Origin: JACQSR01 sp042577505
GTDB taxonomy: Archaea > Nanobdellota > Nanobdellia > Woesearchaeales > JACQSR01
Length of the DNA stretch: 24,526 nucleotides
Reading direction: 5' to 3'
Assembly: GCA_042577505.1 (NCBI GenBank)
Contig: JBHPEA010000019.1
Span: 1 to 24,526 of the forward strand
Position 1 is the first letter of the stretch; each line of letters opens with the position of its first letter. Both the position numbers and the translations under genes were made by a program. The notes below the pieces were generated by a model. The model saw nothing but the letters and a program-made list of their open reading frames with translations, did no database searches and was not told the origin of the DNA. Below are positions 21,003-24,526 of this stretch, piece after piece.

Positions 21003-22553
21003 ATGGGGAAAGATAAGCTGGAGAAGATAATTTCTAAAGTAGATAGTAGTGTTCCCTGGTTAAAACATCATATGACAAATCAGGGCAAGTATCGTTTCGG
21101 CAGGTTGTTTTTTGATCATACAAAAATTTGGCCATCATTCTTACCTTTTGTTGATGAGAAACAAGCAGCCGCATGGGAAAATGTCACCCATTCAAATCAA
21201 TACCCTTTATCAACTTGGCAATTTAGGCTTTCCCATAGTAGAGAATCCCAGGCTCTTTTCAAAGGATTACCTTCTGATATCTGGGATGTAATTTTTTTAG
21301 GACCAGGTACAGGAGTAAGCGAACATGGAGTACTGACTCATTTAGCAAATCTAAGGAAAATTGGTACAGATTCAATTTGTGGCTTGGTAGATGTCTCCCA
21401 TGAACTTCTCCATAAAAGTCAAATGTATATTAGTGGAAAATTTAATTTAATGAGTCACGAATCACAACCCACCATTCGAACAACTAGTATGACTTTTGAA
21501 TTACTCCCTAAACTTGCCAATATGATATCCAGTCGTAAAAGACCAGTTCTATTTGGTATACTCGGCCACACATTTGGAAACCAAGAATATAAAAATATCT
21601 CTACAAGGTTTGAGACATCAAACGAAGAATCAAAGGGCATCTCCCCCTACCTTATTAGTCTTAGAAGCTTAACAAGATCTCGTTCTGGACATCTACCTGA
21701 AGATAGAGTCCTCTTAGGTGCTTCCTTAGTGCCAAAAGATATGGACGAGAGTATAGCTAGAATAATTGCAGAAAGACTTGAAACTGCTTACAGAGAAAGC
21801 CCTTTCTATAGCTTTATCGCGGATAGTATTTCACATGAGGGCTATATTGGAGAACAAGCAAACAGAGGTTCTGTAAGAGTTGCCATCGATACAAAAAGAA
21901 ACTCTGCAAGATATCTATATGAAGGACCAATCGGAGATAGAGAAGTAAGTTGTACACTTTATCAGTCCGATAGATATGATATTGCACAATTAGAGGGGTT
22001 ATTACATGAATATGGATTCCAACTAGAATATGCAGTTACTTATAGAAGCAAAGGAGAAAATGCTTTAAGTGAACCTTATGATGTTTTATTCACAGACAAT
22101 TCTTCTAATGAGAGAACACAAAAACTTTTATCATCAGATCCAAATTTGGAAAGAAGTCAACTCAATGATAATTTTACATTATTGATTGCAAGACCTGTTG
22201 ATGTCCTCCTATCCGATGGTGAATATTATTCAGTTAACGAAAGATTAAAATATAAATTGGAAGAGGGGGGGATCGATATTTTATCTGCTCTGTATTCTTT
22301 GACAATGGATCTAGAAAAAGAAGTAAATCAATGCGTTGAAAATGCCCATATCTACCAAGTCCCTAGAGAAATGTCGACATCTGAAAGACAGTTGAATTTC
22401 ATGAGAACAGCTACTTGGCTCTACCAATTACAATCTATAAGAAACGAATGGTTCTATGAACCCCACCAATTTTCCACCCAAAACGGAAACCAAGTCCTAA
22501 ATTTATTAAGTAATTATGATCCTGGATTGAAAAGGCAAACTTCTCCACAATAA
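21003..22553 (+). CDS. EgtD-like SAM-dependent methyltransferase homologue
   Basis: 516 residues. Around 95-195 there is a Rossmann methyltransferase core: motif I DVIFLGPGTGVSEHG (95-109), an acidic β2 end (GLVDVSHELL, 127-136), and RPVLFGILGHTFGNQE (180-195), which resembles the LGSTIGNF segment of histidine-specific methyltransferases of the EgtD/DUF2260 group. The C-terminal half is unlike EgtD and has long helices, so the acceptor is unknown; histidine is a guess from the family. The protein is larger than EgtD (about 320 aa). It stands alone with its own TATA box, between a divergent regulator gene and RNase J. No ergothioneine genes (EgtB and others) are seen nearby. Confidence 0.65.
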   Translation: MGKDKLEKIISKVDSSVPWLKHHMTNQGKYRFGRLFFDHTKIWPSFLPFVDEKQAAAWENVTHSNQYPLSTWQFRLSHSRESQALFKGLPSDIWDVIFLGPGTGVSEHGVLTHLANLRKIGTDSICGLVDVSHELLHKSQMYISGKFNLMSHESQPTIRTTSMTFELLPKLANMISSRKRPVLFGILGHTFGNQEYKNISTRFETSNEESKGISPYLISLRSLTRSRSGHLPEDRVLLGASLVPKDMDESIARIIAERLETAYRESPFYSFIADSISHEGYIGEQANRGSVRVAIDTKRNSARYLYEGPIGDREVSCTLYQSDRYDIAQLEGLLHEYGFQLEYAVTYRSKGENALSEPYDVLFTDNSSNERTQKLLSSDPNLERSQLNDNFTLLIARPVDVLLSDGEYYSVNERLKYKLEEGGIDILSALYSLTMDLEKEVNQCVENAHIYQVPREMSTSERQLNFMRTATWLYQLQSIRNEWFYEPHQFSTQNGNQVLNLLSNYDPGLKRQTSPQ

Positions 22554-22596
22554 GATAAATTTATATAATTAATTCTCTATTTGACGCAATATTTGA

Positions 22597-22614
22597 GAAT
22601 ATATTTTATATATC
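22597..22614 (+). promoter_or_regulatory. TATA-like element before the small ORF pair
   Basis: GAATATATTTTATATATC in the 281-nt gap 22554-22834. A start near 22625-22632 would place GAGGG at about 22634-22638 a few nt before an ATG at 22644. Confidence 0.4.
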
Positions 22615-22663
22615 TGATTTTATTACCTTATAAGAGGGAAGCAATGTTATTATCACCCTTACT

Positions 22664-22777
22664 ATGAGTAATAAAATGAGAGAAAAAATTTTTAGGCAGG
22701 GAAAAAAGGTCGAATCAAGGGACGTTTATTCATTAGTCATAATAGATGACTTAATGGATGATTTCCTTGATAAATAG
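22664..22777 (+). CDS. Possible 37-residue protein with a coupled leader peptide
   Basis: ATG at 22664 to TAG at 22775-22777: a basic first half (MSNKMREKIFRQGKKVESRD) and an acidic, hydrophobic second half (VYSLVIIDDLMDDFLDK) that looks protein-like. Its ATG overlaps the TGA of an upstream 7-codon ORF (22644-22667, MLLSPLL) that has GAGGG in front, so the pair could be translationally coupled. I recognise no family. The small size means chance cannot be excluded. Confidence 0.4.
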   Translation: MSNKMREKIFRQGKKVESRDVYSLVIIDDLMDDFLDK

Positions 22778-22799
22778 ACGGTTGCGTTTCTTCTTACAC

Positions 22800-22812
22800 A
22801 ATTTATTTATAC
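22800..22812 (+). promoter_or_regulatory. TATA box of the RNase J gene
   Basis: AATTTATTTATAC centred about 28 nt before the ATG at 22835; the mRNA should be leaderless. Confidence 0.6.
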
Positions 22813-22834
22813 CCTTCAATAAAAAGCGTATTCT

Positions 22835-24169
22835 ATGATAGAAATTTGTGCAGTTGGTGGTTATAATGAAATTGGTAAAAATATGACTGCTATAAAAGTA
22901 GACAACCAAGTCATTATCATTGATATGGGTTTACATGTTGATAATTATATAAGTTTTACAAATGATGAAGATGTAATAGGATTGTCAGAAAAGAAATTAA
23001 GAAATGCAGGAGTAATACCTAATGATAAGGTAATTGAAAAATGGGCAGAAAACGTTTCTTTGATTACCTCAACTCATGCACATCTCGATCATATTGGAGC
23101 AATTCCTTTCACAGCACATAGGTATGATGCTCCAATTCTTTTAACTCCTTATACAGCAGAGGTCGTAAAAAAAATTGCTTCAGACGAAGAGTTAAAGATT
23201 ACAAATCCAATCGAAATTATGAGGCCCAATTCTACTTACAAAGTTTCAGAAGACCTAAGTGTAGAATTCATAAACATTACACATTCAATTCCAGAAACAG
23301 TATCAGTTGCAGTACATACTAAATATGGGACAGTTGTTTATGCAAACGATTTCAAATTTGATGACAATCCAGTGATCGGGAAAAAACCAAACTACAAACG
23401 ATTAAAAGAATTAGGAGACAACGGAAATGTTGTTGCATTAATAATGGATTGTCTTAGAGCTCCAGAAGCAGTAAAAACCCCCTCAGAAGGTGTAGCAAGG
23501 GAAATGCTAAGAGACGTAATGTTAAGCACAGACTCCCAAGGTAAATTAATGATTGTAACGACATTCTCATCACATCTTGCAAGATTAAAATCAATTGTAG
23601 ATTTTGGAAGAAAGTTAAATAGAAAAATTGTGTTCCTTGGAAGATCTCTTTCTAAATACTCAATTGCAGGAGAAGAAGTTGGTTTAGTTGATTTCTCTGA
23701 AGATGTAAAATTCTACAGATACGGTAACCAAATTAGAAGATTCCTAAAAAAATTCAAGAAATCAGATTCAGGAAAATATCTTTTCGTAGTAACTGGACAC
23801 CAGGGCGAACCAAAAGCAACATTATCTAAAATGATAGGCGAATATGATTTCAAGTTTGATCCAGAGGATATTATTATCTTCTCATGTACAATAATCCCCT
23901 CTCCAATCAACGCAGAAAACCGAAGAAAACTCGAAAAAAAACTTCACAACAAAGGATTAAGAATTTTCAAAGACATCCACGTCTCAGGCCACGCCTCAAG
24001 AGAAGACCATAGAGACATGATTAATCTCCTAAGACCAAAAAACATCCTCCCAGCCCACGGAGAACCCATTATGACACAAGCTCTTGCTCAACTAGCAAAA
24101 GAAAAAGGATACAAACTTGGGAGAACAGTTCATATCCTTAATAATGGGAATTTTTTGAAACTTACTTGA
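22835..24169 (+). CDS. Ribonuclease J (metallo-beta-lactamase / beta-CASP exoribonuclease)
   Basis: 444 residues, the usual length for archaeal RNase J. The metallo-beta-lactamase zinc motif is complete: T-H81-A-H83-L-D85-H86-I-G. An aspartate site follows in VVYANDFKFDD, the beta-CASP region runs about 215-365, and the late motif VSGHASREDH plus LPAHGE (about 390-415) supplies remaining metal and substrate contacts. Archaeal RNase J degrades RNA 5' to 3' and takes part in RNA turnover and maturation. The ATG is the native start, with a TATA box about 28 nt upstream. It is monocistronic and converges on the bPH-domain gene. Confidence 0.93.
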   Translation: MIEICAVGGYNEIGKNMTAIKVDNQVIIIDMGLHVDNYISFTNDEDVIGLSEKKLRNAGVIPNDKVIEKWAENVSLITSTHAHLDHIGAIPFTAHRYDAPILLTPYTAEVVKKIASDEELKITNPIEIMRPNSTYKVSEDLSVEFINITHSIPETVSVAVHTKYGTVVYANDFKFDDNPVIGKKPNYKRLKELGDNGNVVALIMDCLRAPEAVKTPSEGVAREMLRDVMLSTDSQGKLMIVTTFSSHLARLKSIVDFGRKLNRKIVFLGRSLSKYSIAGEEVGLVDFSEDVKFYRYGNQIRRFLKKFKKSDSGKYLFVVTGHQGEPKATLSKMIGEYDFKFDPEDIIIFSCTIIPSPINAENRRKLEKKLHNKGLRIFKDIHVSGHASREDHRDMINLLRPKNILPAHGEPIMTQALAQLAKEKGYKLGRTVHILNNGNFLKLT

Positions 24170-24191
24170 TCGGCTGCAATGGTACTACAAT

Positions 24192-24526
24192 CTACCGATA
24201 ATTCTTCTTAAGAATCTGATAAAATTGTTTAAATCTAGGAACGTTTGAAACATACATTTCTGTTGCACTGCTTCCAATTGTATTAACTTCAATATTCCCG
24301 TTATTGAATACTTTGTTGAAGAACCTCTGATTCTCGGTGAGGTGGTCAATCTTGTTAAATATTATGGATCTTTGAGACTTGTAGATAATCCCCCATTTTC
24401 CAATAATCCTTGATTCTTGGATAATGAAACTTTTCATCTTAATCCATATTATTGTCAATATTAAAATTAAAAGCTCCAACGAAACAACTAACAAGAGTAA
24501 GAATTTCGGAAAACCAGAAACCATAA
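24192..24526 (-). CDS. Partial bPH2-domain membrane protein, cut by the window edge
   Basis: At least 110 residues, reading toward the left, with its 5' end at or beyond the window edge. An ATG is present at 24524, but family members normally have two transmembrane helices before the domain and only one is seen (FLLLLVVSLELLILILTIIW), so the true start is probably outside. The remainder (about 36-108) is a bacterial-PH-like domain (ESRIIGKWGIIYKSQRSIIFNKIDHLTENQ..., NGNIEVNTIGSSATEMYVSNVPRFKQFYQIL), typical of YdbS/DUF304 proteins. The role of this family is poorly known; it is often linked to the membrane envelope. Confidence 0.75.
   Translation of the reverse strand, partial: MVSGFPKFLLLLVVSLELLILILTIIWIKMKSFIIQESRIIGKWGIIYKSQRSIIFNKIDHLTENQRFFNKVFNNGNIEVNTIGSSATEMYVSNVPRFKQFYQILKKNYR

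Noticed and set aside
1..24526. CRISPR arrays, insertion sequences or prophage genes.
   Set aside because: No regularly spaced repeats, transposase motifs or phage structural genes were seen in any frame.

Overview
The window reads as a piece of an AT-rich archaeal chromosome, most likely a DPANN archaeon of the Nanoarchaeota/Woesearchaeota/Pacearchaeota type. This placement is inferred from gene content and was not checked by database search. Archaeal markers are an alpha-NAC homologue, a Sec61-beta-like protein, an archaeal RNase P RNA, a double-unit Lrp/AsnC regulator, an archaeal RNase J and a THUMP RNA methyltransferase. Most genes have a TATA box about 25-28 nt before the start codon and so look leaderless. 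A second set carries an AGGTG Shine-Dalgarno-like element 4-5 nt before the start. Bacterial-type GyrA and ScpB are also present, as in many archaea that acquired them.

Layout. 1-2790, minus strand: a lipoprotein, tRNA-His(GTG), and a cluster of a four-helix membrane protein, a MinD/ParA ATPase and two paralogous helical proteins. 2829-3720, minus: RNase P RNA, sec61-beta and NAC, apparently one transcript read from a TATA box at about 3713. 3726-4016, minus: a small helical protein. 4101-7751, plus: a 1216-aa secreted subtilisin-like protease with a C-terminal anchor. 7720-11254, minus: gyrA followed by an overlapping THUMP methyltransferase gene. 11439-11978, plus: a duplicated-domain Cys-rich protein that seems to start at a non-ATG codon. 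11968-13815, minus: an unnamed conserved gene, scpB with a very acidic tail, and a 44-aa zinc ribbon whose start overlaps the scpB stop. 13946-15051, plus: three tandem genes sharing one domain.

15100-16760 is the accessory part. It holds a two-gene toxin-antitoxin-like module behind a 10-bp inverted-repeat operator. Next is a tRNA-Leu gene from which a proper tRNA-Leu(UAG) can be assembled only if two inserts (10 nt and 73 nt) are removed. A LAGLIDADG homing endonuclease follows, ending directly in an orphan 3' half of a second tRNA-Leu. A 22-bp direct repeat, taken from the tRNA variable arm and its upstream side, flanks the endonuclease.

16829-24526: a Cys-rich MopE-like secreted protein, a DUF4349 membrane protein, a double Lrp regulator with palindromic sites at its promoter, an EgtD-like methyltransferase homologue, a possible leader-peptide/small-ORF pair, RNase J, and a partial bacterial-PH-domain membrane protein cut by the window edge.

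The most unusual points are the doubly interrupted tRNA-Leu with its endonuclease and orphan tRNA half, the zinc-finger/AbrB antitoxin module, the apparent ATC/ATT start at 11439-11442, and the three tandem paralogues at 13946-15051.
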